Origin: Halomicroarcula saliterrae
GTDB taxonomy: Archaea > Halobacteriota > Halobacteria > Halobacteriales > Haloarculaceae
Direction: 5' to 3'
NCBI RefSeq assembly: GCF_031624395.1
Contig: NZ_JAMQON010000003.1
Coordinates: forward strand, 1-64,000
DNA: 64,000 bases
A program made the translations under genes and the position numbers. Shown here piece after piece: positions 37,891-46,234 of the stretch (its first letter is position 1; each line of letters opens with the position of its first letter). Below the pieces are notes generated by a model, which made no database searches, was not told where the DNA came from, and saw only the letters and a program-made list of their open reading frames with translations.

Positions 37891-37913
37891 CGTCTCAGAC
37901 GGTGACTATAATC
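37891..37913 (+). promoter_or_regulatory. Palindrome plus TATA box for the surface-protein gene
   Basis: CGTCTCAGACG (37891-37901) is an 11-base palindrome just ahead of a TATA-like ACTATAATC (37905-37913). The expected start, 25-27 bases on, falls at 37933-37936, on the first base of a short upstream ORF rather than near the GTG of the surface protein. The palindrome sits over the TFB-binding position. Confidence 0.5.
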
Positions 37914-37935
37914 GAATCTGTTCGTGAGGAGTAGT

Positions 37936-38004
37936 ATGGATACGACGACGATAGCGGCCCGTTTGGGGCGACAGCGGAAACTGGGGAAGAGGGTTGGCGC
38001 GTGA
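37936..38004 (+). CDS. Leaderless 22-codon upstream ORF
   Basis: ATG at 37936 opens a 22-codon frame beginning MDTTTIAARL and ending GKRVGA. Its TGA (38002-38004) overlaps the GTG start of the surface protein (GTGA). The predicted transcript start coincides with its ATG, so ribosomes would read it first and could re-start on the large gene. It is rich in Arg, Lys and Thr. It may be a leader peptide or may mark a frameshift at the 5' end of the large gene. Confidence 0.45.
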   Translation: MDTTTIAARLGRQRKLGKRVGA

Positions 38005-41000
38005 CGGGGACGAGCGCGACGCGACTGCGTGCGGTCACACTCTCGGTAGTGCTGGCGACGTCGCTGTTCGCGGCCGCGAACCTCGGGTTCGTCGGCGTCG
38101 CGGCGGCCGCGAACGCACCGGACTGTGCCACGGTCAGCTATAGCGGGGCCGGCAACGCTGCCGACCCGTACCAGGTCGGCACGGTGGACCAACTGCAGTG
38201 TGTCGAGAAGCAGGGGCTCGACGGCGACTACGAACTCACGGGCGACATCGACGCGAGCGAGACCGCGGAGTGGAACGACGGTGACGGGTTCGACCCGATC
38301 GGTGGCGAGTTCACGGGCACCTTCGACGGCGACAACCACACGATTTCGGGACTGACCATCGACCGAGGGGGGACGAACGATGTCGGCCTGTTCAGCGTGG
38401 TCGGGCCGGCGGGAACGATTCGGAACGTCGGACTCGAAGGCGGCTCTGTCACCGGAGGGGAGCGGGTCGGACAGCTAGTCGGCAGAAACGGCGGGACGGT
38501 CGAGGATTCCCACGCCACTGGTGAAGTCATCGGGAGCTATCGGGCCGGCGGACTGGTCGGACAGAACGACGGGACCGTCCGTCGCGCCTACGCCAGCGGG
38601 GAACGCAGTCGTGCGAACGATTGGGTTGGCGGACTGGTCGGGTACAACCGAGGGACGGTTAATCACTCCTTCGCTGCGAGGGCCGTCGTCGGGGAGGGAG
38701 GCGGTTTCGATGGCACGTCTGCCGGCGGGCTCGTCGGGGTCTCGACGGGGACGATAGCGGATTCCTACGCCACTGGAACAGTCACTGCGAGCTGGTTCGT
38801 CGGTGGGCTGGTCGGGTCCTACCAAGCAGATGACGGCGGAACGACTCTGCGTTCCTACGCCACGGGTGCCCTCAGTATCGACGACGAGACCCAAGGTATC
38901 GGTGGCCTTGTCGCTGGCACTGCTGTTTCTGATACGACCGTGGAACAGGCCTACTGGGACGTGGGAACGACGAACGAGGCGAGTGCGACTGGAGATGACT
39001 CGATAGCCGTGACCGAAGTCAGCGGTTTCGGCGCGACGACTGATACCGCCCCCGCCCCCGAGATGCAAGGTGAGAGCGCAGAGACGAACATGCCCGGCCT
39101 CGATTTCACGACCACGTGGGAGACGGTCGAGAGCGATGACCCGGACGCGGCGAAGGACGGCTATCCGATTCTGCGGGCGCTCGACCGGACCGTGCAGTTG
39201 CGAGCGCAGGGAATCACGACGGAGACTGCACCGACGGCAGCGGACTGTGCCAGCCTCTCCTGGTCGACACGGGAGATTGACGGCGAGACGTACTACGAGG
39301 TCGATAGCCTCTACAAACTCCAGTGTGTCGAGAATCGGGGACTCGGGAACAACTACGTGCTGACCGAGGATATCGACGCGAGCGAGACGGCCGAGTGGAA
39401 CGACGGCGACGGGTTCGACCCTATCGGTGACTTCGATACCACGCTCACGGGTACCTTCGACGGCGACACCCACGCGATTTCTGGATTGACTATCGACCGA
39501 CCGGGAACCTCCCCGGTCGGCCTGTTCGGTGCTGTCGGTTCGGACGGGACGGTCACGAACGTCCAACTCGACGGCGGGACGGTCGCAGGTGGCGGTGCCG
39601 TCGGCGCGGTCGCCGGGAAAAACGAGGGCACTGTCAGTGGGGCCACTGTGACCACCGACGTGACCGGGAACGGCAGAAACGTCGGTGGAGTCGTGGGTTT
39701 CAACCAGGGGACGATCAAACGGTCCGGGACCACGGGCGACGTTTCCAATCCGACCGCTGTCAATGTCGGCGGGGTAGCCGGTACCAATATCGGGACGGTC
39801 AGGGAGTCCTACGCGACCGGCGACGTGACCGGTTCGACGGGGTCCTACGCCTACGCCGGCGGGCTGGTCGGTGGCGAGGGAGGCGGGACGGTCGTAGATT
39901 CCTACGCGACCGGCAACGTGACGGCGGGTGGGAGAATCGTTGGCGGGCTGGTCGCCGCGACCTCCAGCGGAACGGTCAGACGGTCGTACGCGACCGGTGC
40001 TGTCGGTGGCACCGACGGCACCGTCGGCGGGCTGCTCGGCGAAAGCAGCAGCAGCGCGACCGTCGAAAACGCCTACTGGGACAGGGGAACGACGGACCAA
40101 GGAACTGCGATCGGGGCGGCTTTTGGCGCGACGAACGGCCTCGTGGGCTTCGGGTCGACGGGCGATAGCGCCCCGGCGGCAAACGCCACGGGCGACACCG
40201 TCTACGACACCATGCCCGGGCTGGACTTCGACTCGACGTGGACCGCCACCAGCAGCTATCCTCGTCTCCAGTGGGAGGGTGTCGACGCACTCACGGTCGA
40301 TTCACTCGACGCCACAGCGCCGACAGTCGGCGAGAACGAGAGCGGGACCATCACCGTGGCAGCGACGGATAGCGAGGACAGTCCCGCCGAAGGGGTGAGC
40401 ATCGAGGTTATAAACGCCGACGGGCTCGCGGGACTCTCCGGCGAGGCGGTCACCGACGCGAGCGGCCAGGCGACGTTCTCGTTTACCGGAGACACGACGG
40501 GCGATTACGCCCCGGCGTTCGCCTGGAAGTACGACGACGAAGTCGGAGAGACCGTCACGATTTCGTCGGCCGTTACCGTCGTCGACCCACCGGAAGTCGA
40601 CGCCATCACGCGGGCAGGTACGAGTCCGACCAGCGCAGACAGCATCGACTTCGACGTGACCTTCTCCGAGAGCGTCACCGGCGTCGGCACCGGTGATTTC
40701 ACCGTGACACAGGCCAGTGGCGACGTGACAGGGGCCGTCTCCGGGGTCAGCGGCTCCGGGAGCAGTTACACCGTCACCGTCGACGCCATCACCGGCGGGG
40801 GCGACCTCCGACTCGACCTCGTCGACGACGACGGCATCACTGCCGCGGACAGCGGCGTCTCGCTCGGCGGTGTCGGCACCAGCGGCGAGAGCGACGGGAG
40901 TGTGAACGGCGATAGCTACACCATCGACAACGAAGCGCCGATAGCCGACGCCGGCACCGACCGGACGGTAGCGGATAGCAGGCCGGTCGCGTTCGACGCG

Positions 41001-42716
41001 AGCGGTTCGAGCGGCGACATCGCCGCCTACGAATGGGACGTCGACGGCGACGGTACGACGGAGGCCACCGGCATCGCGCCGTCGTACACCTTCCGGGCGC
41101 CCGGGACCTACGACGTCGCACTCACCGTCACCGACCCGGCGGGTAACACCGACACGGACACCCTCACGGTCACCGTCACGGACCTGACCGGACCCACCGC
41201 CGATGCGAGCAACAGCGACACCGCCGGCGAGGAGGACACCGCGTTCACCCTCGACGGGACCGCATCGACCGACAACGTCGACGTCACCGCCTACGAGTGG
41301 GACGTCGACGGCGACGGCAGCTACGACGCCACCGGCGCGAACGTCACCCACACTTATGCCGACCCCGGCACGTACACCGCTGTCCTTCGGGTCACCGACG
41401 AGGCCGACAACACTGCGACCGATACGGTCTCTATCAGCGTCGCCGACACGACCAACCCGACCGCCGACGCCGGACCGAACCAGACCGTCGACGAGGATAT
41501 CCCGGTCGCGCTCGATGCCGGTAACTCGACCGACAACGGCCGAATAGCGAGCTACGCGTGGGACATCGAAGGCAACAGCACGACCGATGTCACCGGCCGG
41601 AACGTCACCCACACCTACGCCGACCCCGGGACCGACACGGTCACGCTGACCGTGACCGACACGAGCGGCAACACCGACACGGACACGCTGACCGTGACGG
41701 TCGAAAACACCGGCGGTGGCGGCGGTGGCGGCGCCCCGAGCAGTCCGGCCGACGCGCCGACGGCAGAGACCGACACGTATCGCCTCTCGCCGGGGTCGAG
41801 CCTGGACGCGTCCGCGAGCACCGGCGTGCTTGGCAACGACGTCCTCGCCGAGGAACTGCGGTTCTACTCCGTATCGGTCGTCGAGGGACCGGCGAACGGC
41901 TCGCTCGACCTCCAGCCGGACGGCTCGTTCGCTTACACGCCCACCGACGGCTTCACCGGGACGGACGCGTTCACCTACGAGGTGACCCACGGCGGCCAGA
42001 CCGACCGCGCGACGGTCACGCTCACCGTCTCCTCGGCCGCCAGCGTCGAACGTACCGTCTTCGAGAGCGCCTCGGCGATTCGCCAGGCCGTCGACCTGCC
42101 GGCGGACGCGACGCCGACCTACGCCGAGCGGCTGACCGTCCGGACGAACCAGTCCGGCCCCGTCACGGTCCGGTTCAGCGAGAACGCGACCGTGTCGTCG
42201 CTTCGGGTCGGCCCCGAGACCGAACTGCGTGGCACCGTCACCGTGACCGAGTTCGCCGGTAGCGACTCGGTGCCCTCGGGCGTTCCGGGCCAGCCCCTCG
42301 CTGCGCTCCAGCTCACCGGCTCGCCGTCGATGACGAACGCCACGGTAACCGCCCGGATGCGGCTTTCGCGGGCCGACCTGCGGGCGTCCGGGACGGACGC
42401 GGGCGCGGTCCGCGTCGCACACTACGTCGACGGGTCGTGGGAAGTGCTGGAGACGAGCGTCGTGAACCGGACGGGCGAGCGAGTGACGGTCGAGGCCGTG
42501 ACCAGCGGCTTCTCGCCGTTCGCGCTGACGGCCGTCGAGTCACCGCAAGCGACTGGGTCGGAGACGCCGTCGACCGACACCGCCGGTGGGAGTACGGCAG
42601 GCGGCTCCGGTGGCCGGACTCCGACCGCGACCGGCGCGGGCGGGCCCGGCTTCGGTCCCGTCGTCGCCATCATGGCGATACTGGCAGTCGCCCTCGTCGC
42701 CCGACTGCGGCGGTGA
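38001..42716 (+). CDS. Large cell-surface protein with PGF-CTERM anchor
   Basis: The 1571-residue protein starts with a Sec signal peptide (residues 1-37, cut after AAAA). Two long GLUG-rich modules follow, about 40-395 and 410-755. Both open with QCVE, a conserved long D-rich stretch (DIDASETAEWNDGDGFDPIG) and GTFDGD. Ig-like parts come next, then three PKD domains (AYEWDVDGDG-type, about 975-1240), a Gly-rich linker, a cadherin-like domain with VLGNDVLAE, and a PGF-pre-PGF domain. A Thr/Ser/Gly stretch leads to the PGFGP signal, a helix and RLRR, the archaeosortase A target. It should be lipid-anchored outside, for adhesion or as an envelope part. The GTG start overlaps the stop of a short upstream ORF. 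Confidence 0.92.
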   Translation: MTGTSATRLRAVTLSVVLATSLFAAANLGFVGVAAAANAPDCATVSYSGAGNAADPYQVGTVDQLQCVEKQGLDGDYELTGDIDASETAEWNDGDGFDPIGGEFTGTFDGDNHTISGLTIDRGGTNDVGLFSVVGPAGTIRNVGLEGGSVTGGERVGQLVGRNGGTVEDSHATGEVIGSYRAGGLVGQNDGTVRRAYASGERSRANDWVGGLVGYNRGTVNHSFAARAVVGEGGGFDGTSAGGLVGVSTGTIADSYATGTVTASWFVGGLVGSYQADDGGTTLRSYATGALSIDDETQGIGGLVAGTAVSDTTVEQAYWDVGTTNEASATGDDSIAVTEVSGFGATTDTAPAPEMQGESAETNMPGLDFTTTWETVESDDPDAAKDGYPILRALDRTVQLRAQGITTETAPTAADCASLSWSTREIDGETYYEVDSLYKLQCVENRGLGNNYVLTEDIDASETAEWNDGDGFDPIGDFDTTLTGTFDGDTHAISGLTIDRPGTSPVGLFGAVGSDGTVTNVQLDGGTVAGGGAVGAVAGKNEGTVSGATVTTDVTGNGRNVGGVVGFNQGTIKRSGTTGDVSNPTAVNVGGVAGTNIGTVRESYATGDVTGSTGSYAYAGGLVGGEGGGTVVDSYATGNVTAGGRIVGGLVAATSSGTVRRSYATGAVGGTDGTVGGLLGESSSSATVENAYWDRGTTDQGTAIGAAFGATNGLVGFGSTGDSAPAANATGDTVYDTMPGLDFDSTWTATSSYPRLQWEGVDALTVDSLDATAPTVGENESGTITVAATDSEDSPAEGVSIEVINADGLAGLSGEAVTDASGQATFSFTGDTTGDYAPAFAWKYDDEVGETVTISSAVTVVDPPEVDAITRAGTSPTSADSIDFDVTFSESVTGVGTGDFTVTQASGDVTGAVSGVSGSGSSYTVTVDAITGGGDLRLDLVDDDGITAADSGVSLGGVGTSGESDGSVNGDSYTIDNEAPIADAGTDRTVADSRPVAFDASGSSGDIAAYEWDVDGDGTTEATGIAPSYTFRAPGTYDVALTVTDPAGNTDTDTLTVTVTDLTGPTADASNSDTAGEEDTAFTLDGTASTDNVDVTAYEWDVDGDGSYDATGANVTHTYADPGTYTAVLRVTDEADNTATDTVSISVADTTNPTADAGPNQTVDEDIPVALDAGNSTDNGRIASYAWDIEGNSTTDVTGRNVTHTYADPGTDTVTLTVTDTSGNTDTDTLTVTVENTGGGGGGGAPSSPADAPTAETDTYRLSPGSSLDASASTGVLGNDVLAEELRFYSVSVVEGPANGSLDLQPDGSFAYTPTDGFTGTDAFTYEVTHGGQTDRATVTLTVSSAASVERTVFESASAIRQAVDLPADATPTYAERLTVRTNQSGPVTVRFSENATVSSLRVGPETELRGTVTVTEFAGSDSVPSGVPGQPLAALQLTGSPSMTNATVTARMRLSRADLRASGTDAGAVRVAHYVDGSWEVLETSVVNRTGERVTVEAVTSGFSPFALTAVESPQATGSETPSTDTAGGSTAGGSGGRTPTATGAGGPGFGPVVAIMAILAVALVARLRR

Positions 42717-42743
42717 ACGGGCGGCTACGTCTCACCCATGCCG

Positions 42744-42926
42744 TCACTGACTGATTGTCCGCCGTCGTATCGCTCCCGGCACCGGTGGGAACAGTCCGGT
42801 CATCATCTGGCCCGCAGTGGACGGGACGGCCGCAAGCAGGATGCCAAGCGGTAGCACCATCCCCGTGGCCGTGGACAGCTTCTCGGCCAGCTGCTTGCCG
42901 TACTCCATCGGACCCATGTCGCCCAC
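42744..42926 (-). CDS. Small membrane protein, unknown
   Basis: The 60-residue frame holds a hydrophobic stretch at about 22-45 (GMVLPLGILLAAVPSTAGQM) after an amphipathic start and ends in basic residues. It follows the 136-residue gene by 19 bases in the same direction, so it may be the third gene of the KaiC-like operon. It ends 27 bases from the end of the surface-protein gene. No family was recognised, and a chance frame cannot be excluded. Confidence 0.45.
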   Translation of the reverse strand: MGDMGPMEYGKQLAEKLSTATGMVLPLGILLAAVPSTAGQMMTGLFPPVPGAIRRRTISQ

Positions 42927-42945
42927 CGTCGGGCGGACATGTCCG

Positions 42946-43356
42946 TCACCGGTCCAGAAAGTCGGGCCGGTCGACCGCTTCGGTGCTGTCGACGTCCTGT
43001 TTGTCGAGCAACTCGCCCGAATCGAGCGCCTCGGGGAGGCTGTCCCGGCCGCGGCTGGGCACGTCGTCCCCGTCGATGACCGTCTTCTCGCCCTCGACCA
43101 GTTCGGCCCAGACGGCGTCGGCGTCGTCGCTGTCGGCGTCAGTGGCCGCCTTCGCCTCGTTGCGGCCCTCCTCGTAGGCCAGTTCGACCATGCTCCGGTG
43201 GTACGCCGAGTCCATCTCGGTGTAGATGGCTTCGAGCTCCTCGCGATTGAACTCCCCGAGGCGCTCGGCGACGCCGATGGCGTAGGCGCGGTTCGTGGCG
43301 TCGTCCTTCCCCAGCGAGTCCCATCCGGTGTCGAACTCGCCCTCGTAGCGGCTCAT
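42946..43356 (-). CDS. Haloarchaeal hypothetical protein in KaiC-like operon
   Basis: This 136-residue, very acidic, mostly helical protein has no membrane segment or signal. The middle (EFNREELEAIYTEMDSAYHRS) looks like a compact helical domain; the last 50 residues are low-complexity acidic. Its ATG overlaps the stop of the KaiC-like gene (ATGA), so the two are translationally coupled. It may be a partner of that ATPase. No named family was recognised. Confidence 0.75.
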   Translation of the reverse strand: MSRYEGEFDTGWDSLGKDDATNRAYAIGVAERLGEFNREELEAIYTEMDSAYHRSMVELAYEEGRNEAKAATDADSDDADAVWAELVEGEKTVIDGDDVPSRGRDSLPEALDSGELLDKQDVDSTEAVDRPDFLDR

Positions 43357-44066
43357 GTGTCGATTTTCTCGTCGGCGTGGACCTGCAGGCCGCGGTCGGT
43401 AAAGGAGATTCTGCGGATGTCACAGTCGATAGCGGTGCCACGCATCTTGATGACCTGGACGCCACGGGTCATGCTCCCGCCCTCCAGGAAGTTGTGGAAG
43501 AAGATGACGCCGTGTGCGAGATAGTGCTCGTCGCTGTAGGAGGAGGGGTCGGTCATCTCCGAGATGAGCAGCGTCGTCGTGTCGGTCTGTTTCAGCGCCG
43601 AGAGAAAGCCCGTAATCTCGCTGTCGACGTCGTTCATGAAGTGCTGGAGGAGCATGGTCGAGTCGATGACCACCCGCTGGATGTCGTTCTGTTCGATGTA
43701 GGAGACTAGCCGGTTGGTCAGTCCGCCCTCTGTGCCGAACTGGGTGATAGTCCGCTTGCCGCTCTCGGTGACGAGGTTGAGAAACTGGACGGCGTCGGAC
43801 TGCATCGCCCGGTCGAAACCGAAGTCGTAGCCCGCCATGTCCTGCATCAGCTCCTCTTTGGTCTCGTGCATCGTCACGTAGAGGCAGGTCTCGCCTTCCT
43901 TGGCGCCCTGTGTCATGAACTGCGAGCAGAAGGTGGTCTTCCCGCTGCCGGGCGGGCCGCTGACGACGTACAGCCGGTCGGGCAGCAACCCCCCCTGGAT
44001 GAGCTCGTCGAATCCGGGGACCCCGCTGGAGATGCGCATATTGCCAGCATGCGCGCGTCCGGACAT
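43353..44066 (-). CDS. KaiC-like RecA-superfamily ATPase (HTR-like)
   Basis: The 237-residue protein has a single KaiC-type domain: ISSGVPGFDELIQGGLLPDR at the start, Walker A SGPPGSGKTTF near residue 33, and Walker B in IQRVVIDSTMLL. Stand-alone single-domain KaiC homologs are common in archaea and are thought to act in signalling. The ATG at 44066 is preferred: a TATA-like GAGTTATC about 27 bases upstream makes the message leaderless. A CTGGT/ACCAG palindrome (44079-44092) lies between box and start and may be an operator. Confidence 0.88.
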   Translation of the reverse strand: MSGRAHAGNMRISSGVPGFDELIQGGLLPDRLYVVSGPPGSGKTTFCSQFMTQGAKEGETCLYVTMHETKEELMQDMAGYDFGFDRAMQSDAVQFLNLVTESGKRTITQFGTEGGLTNRLVSYIEQNDIQRVVIDSTMLLQHFMNDVDSEITGFLSALKQTDTTTLLISEMTDPSSYSDEHYLAHGVIFFHNFLEGGSMTRGVQVIKMRGTAIDCDIRRISFTDRGLQVHADEKIDT

Positions 44067-44113
44067 ATGTGTTCGTGTCTGGTTTTCACCAGTGATAACT
44101 CTCCCGGCCCGAG

Positions 44114-44821
44114 TCACGCGACGACGGCGCGTGGATGCTCGTCGACGAGGTCGAGCAGCGTCGTCGTCCCGGCCTCGTCGAACCGCATCGGCCGGCGCCA
44201 CCACGGCCCCTTCCCCGAGTCCGAGGAGCGGTCGGTGACCAGCCAGTTGGCGTCGGTGCCGCCAGTTGGCGAAGACAGCGGGACGACCGTCTCGTACAGC
44301 CGCGACACCTCGGGGTCCCCCAGCAGGAGCACGCGGGCGTCGAAGTCGGCCCGTTTGACGTGGGCGTTCGAGTCGAAGACGGCCCGTTCCTCGGGGGGGA
44401 GCGCCCGGTAGCCCGCACCCGTCACTGGGTCGCGCGCCAGTCGGAAGTGGCCGATGACGTGGGCGCCCCACGTCGGTGGCGCCCAGTCGGGCCGGTCGCC
44501 GGTCGTGGACAGGGTCGCGTAGAAAAACAGGTAGTCACCGGCCGACAGCTCCGAGAGCGGCCCGGCCTTGACCCCGTGTTCGTCCCCGTACGTGTACCGC
44601 TCCCCACCGGCCTCGGGGAACTCGGGGTCGAGGTGGACCGGCCGGTCGGCCACGCTCCGCACGTCGGTCGCGAGGTCGAGGTCGGCGTAGGTCGACACCG
44701 GCTCGCCGGTCGGTTTGGCCTCGGGAATCGGGATATACTCGAAGGACCCGTCGGGGTACAGCGGGCCGCGAAAGCCCGGTTCGTTTGTGTTCGCACCGAT
44801 GTTGATGGCGACGCTCCGCAT
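44114..44821 (-). CDS. Nmad3-like putative nucleotide-modification protein
   Basis: The 235-residue protein begins MRSVAINIGANTNEPGFRGP and continues PDGSFEYIPIPEAKPT, the signature I associate with the nucleotide modification associated domain 3. Later conserved pieces are GDYLFFYATL, WGAHVIGHFRL and VLLLGDPEVSRLYE. In phages and bacteria this domain sits in clusters for modified DNA bases; here no such cluster is seen. Its neighbours are a zinc-ribbon gene upstream and the KaiC-like gene downstream. Biochemical function is unproven. Confidence 0.75.
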   Translation of the reverse strand: MRSVAINIGANTNEPGFRGPLYPDGSFEYIPIPEAKPTGEPVSTYADLDLATDVRSVADRPVHLDPEFPEAGGERYTYGDEHGVKAGPLSELSAGDYLFFYATLSTTGDRPDWAPPTWGAHVIGHFRLARDPVTGAGYRALPPEERAVFDSNAHVKRADFDARVLLLGDPEVSRLYETVVPLSSPTGGTDANWLVTDRSSDSGKGPWWRRPMRFDEAGTTTLLDLVDEHPRAVVA

Positions 44822-44851
44822 GGTCGACGGTCGCGGCGTCCGGACAAAGGG

Positions 44852-45100
44852 CTACCGGAGGGACTCGGCACAGGCGCTACAGTACCGAATCATCCGATGG
44901 GACTCGTTTTCGGTGCCACAGTGTTGGCACGTCACGGTGGCGGCAGCTTCGGCGGCGACCGTTCGGCCGCCGTCCGCCCGCGTGACACGCCCCTCGGTCG
45001 TCTCCGGGGACGGGCTCTGTCGGCTGAAATGCCGGTAGAGCACGACCTGCAACAGCCCGAACCCGAGGACGTACGCTGTGAGCCAAACCCACGGTTGCAT
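44852..45100 (-). CDS. DUF7577-type membrane-anchored zinc ribbon
   Basis: The 82-residue protein has one N-terminal helix (residues 3-22, VWLTAYVLGFGLLQVVLY), a linker, and a C-terminal CQHCGTENESHRMIRYCSAC zinc ribbon. The ribbon faces the cytoplasm if the positive-inside rule holds. This matches small haloarchaeal DUF7577 proteins; function is unknown. It precedes the Nmad3-like gene by 30 bases in the same direction. Confidence 0.8.
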   Translation of the reverse strand: MQPWVWLTAYVLGFGLLQVVLYRHFSRQSPSPETTEGRVTRADGGRTVAAEAAATVTCQHCGTENESHRMIRYCSACAESLR

Positions 45101-45180
45101 ACACGGGTGTGGGCGGGAACACTACTTTGCTGTTCTGGCCGTGTTATCAGCGCTGATACTCACGCGGCCGACGAGCGGCC

Positions 45181-46083
45181 TCAGCGGTCCGGCGGCGAGA
45201 GGTCCCGCTGGAACTCGTCGAAGACGGTGATGTCGTCGGGGACCTCGTAGTCGAGTTCGCGCTCGGCGCGACGGTCGACGTTCGCGTCCGCGAGCGGTTC
45301 GGCGACCGACTCCCAGCCGTCCTTGATGGCGATGGATTTGGCGGGCGTGCCGGCGGCGATGTGGTGGGCGGGGATGTCTTTGCCGGCGATGGACTTCGCC
45401 GCGAGGACGGCGTTCTCGCCGACGCGAACGCCGGCCCGGACCATCGAGTCGTAGGTCAGGCGCACGTCGTCCTCGACGATGGTGTGGAAGTTGTCGATGT
45501 GGGTCTGGTCGACGGCGTCGTGGTCGTGGCTGTAGATGTGGGTGTCGTCGGAGATAGAGACGCGGTCCCCGATGGTGAGTTTGCCCCGGTCGTCCAGGTG
45601 GACGTCGTCGTGGACGACGACGTTGTCGCCGACCTCGATGTTGTGGCCGTAGGTAAAGGAGATGTTCTTGAAAAAGCGGCAGTTGTCGCCACACGACTCG
45701 AAGAGGTGGTCGGCGAGCATCCGGCGAAAGCGCAGCGCGAACTCGACGTTGTCGGCCATCGGCGTCGCGTCGAACTGCCGCCAGAGCCACTGGAGGTGTT
45801 TCGAGCGCTTGAACTTCGCTTCGTCTTTCTCGGCGTAGTACTCGCTCTCCAGGGTCGTGTTACAGGGGTCGTACCCCTGAAGGCGGACGCGTTCGGCGGG
45901 CGAGACGTCCTCGCCGGACTGCCAGCGCTCGTAGGCCTGCCGGTCGCCGTGGAGGTCGATGAGCACGTCCGTGACCACGTCACAGGTGTCCTCCTCGCCG
46001 GAGAGTCGCTCGTCTACCTCGCGGATAAAACTCCGGAGCCCCTCCTCGGCGAGCGGCGGTAACGACACGTGGCGCTTCGTCAT
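45181..46083 (-). CDS. Left-handed beta-helix acyltransferase
   Basis: The 300-residue protein has an N-terminal maltose-acetyltransferase-like part (HLQWLWRQFDATPMADNVEF, near 105-130). A hexapeptide-repeat beta-helix follows (NISFTYGHNIEVGDNVVVHD, LTIGDRVSISDD), with the catalytic His in the segment HIYSHDHD. It should transfer an acetyl or similar group to a sugar. A C-terminal extension of about 50 residues is acidic. The ATG at 46083 is supported by a TATA-like CTATTTG about 27 bases upstream; the upstream frame reads into the CPBP promoter region. Confidence 0.87.
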   Translation of the reverse strand: MTKRHVSLPPLAEEGLRSFIREVDERLSGEEDTCDVVTDVLIDLHGDRQAYERWQSGEDVSPAERVRLQGYDPCNTTLESEYYAEKDEAKFKRSKHLQWLWRQFDATPMADNVEFALRFRRMLADHLFESCGDNCRFFKNISFTYGHNIEVGDNVVVHDDVHLDDRGKLTIGDRVSISDDTHIYSHDHDAVDQTHIDNFHTIVEDDVRLTYDSMVRAGVRVGENAVLAAKSIAGKDIPAHHIAAGTPAKSIAIKDGWESVAEPLADANVDRRAERELDYEVPDDITVFDEFQRDLSPPDR

Positions 46084-46234
46084 GTCACAACCGTGGCCTC
46101 CGGGGCAAATAGTGGTTTCCGTTACGTCGCCACCAGCGGGTGGCGCCGATGTTACCACTCGGCCGTCGACGAGTCCGGGATCGTTCCCGGCCGTCGGGCC
46201 GACAATATAAATCGCCGCCGTCCCTCCCACCGCC

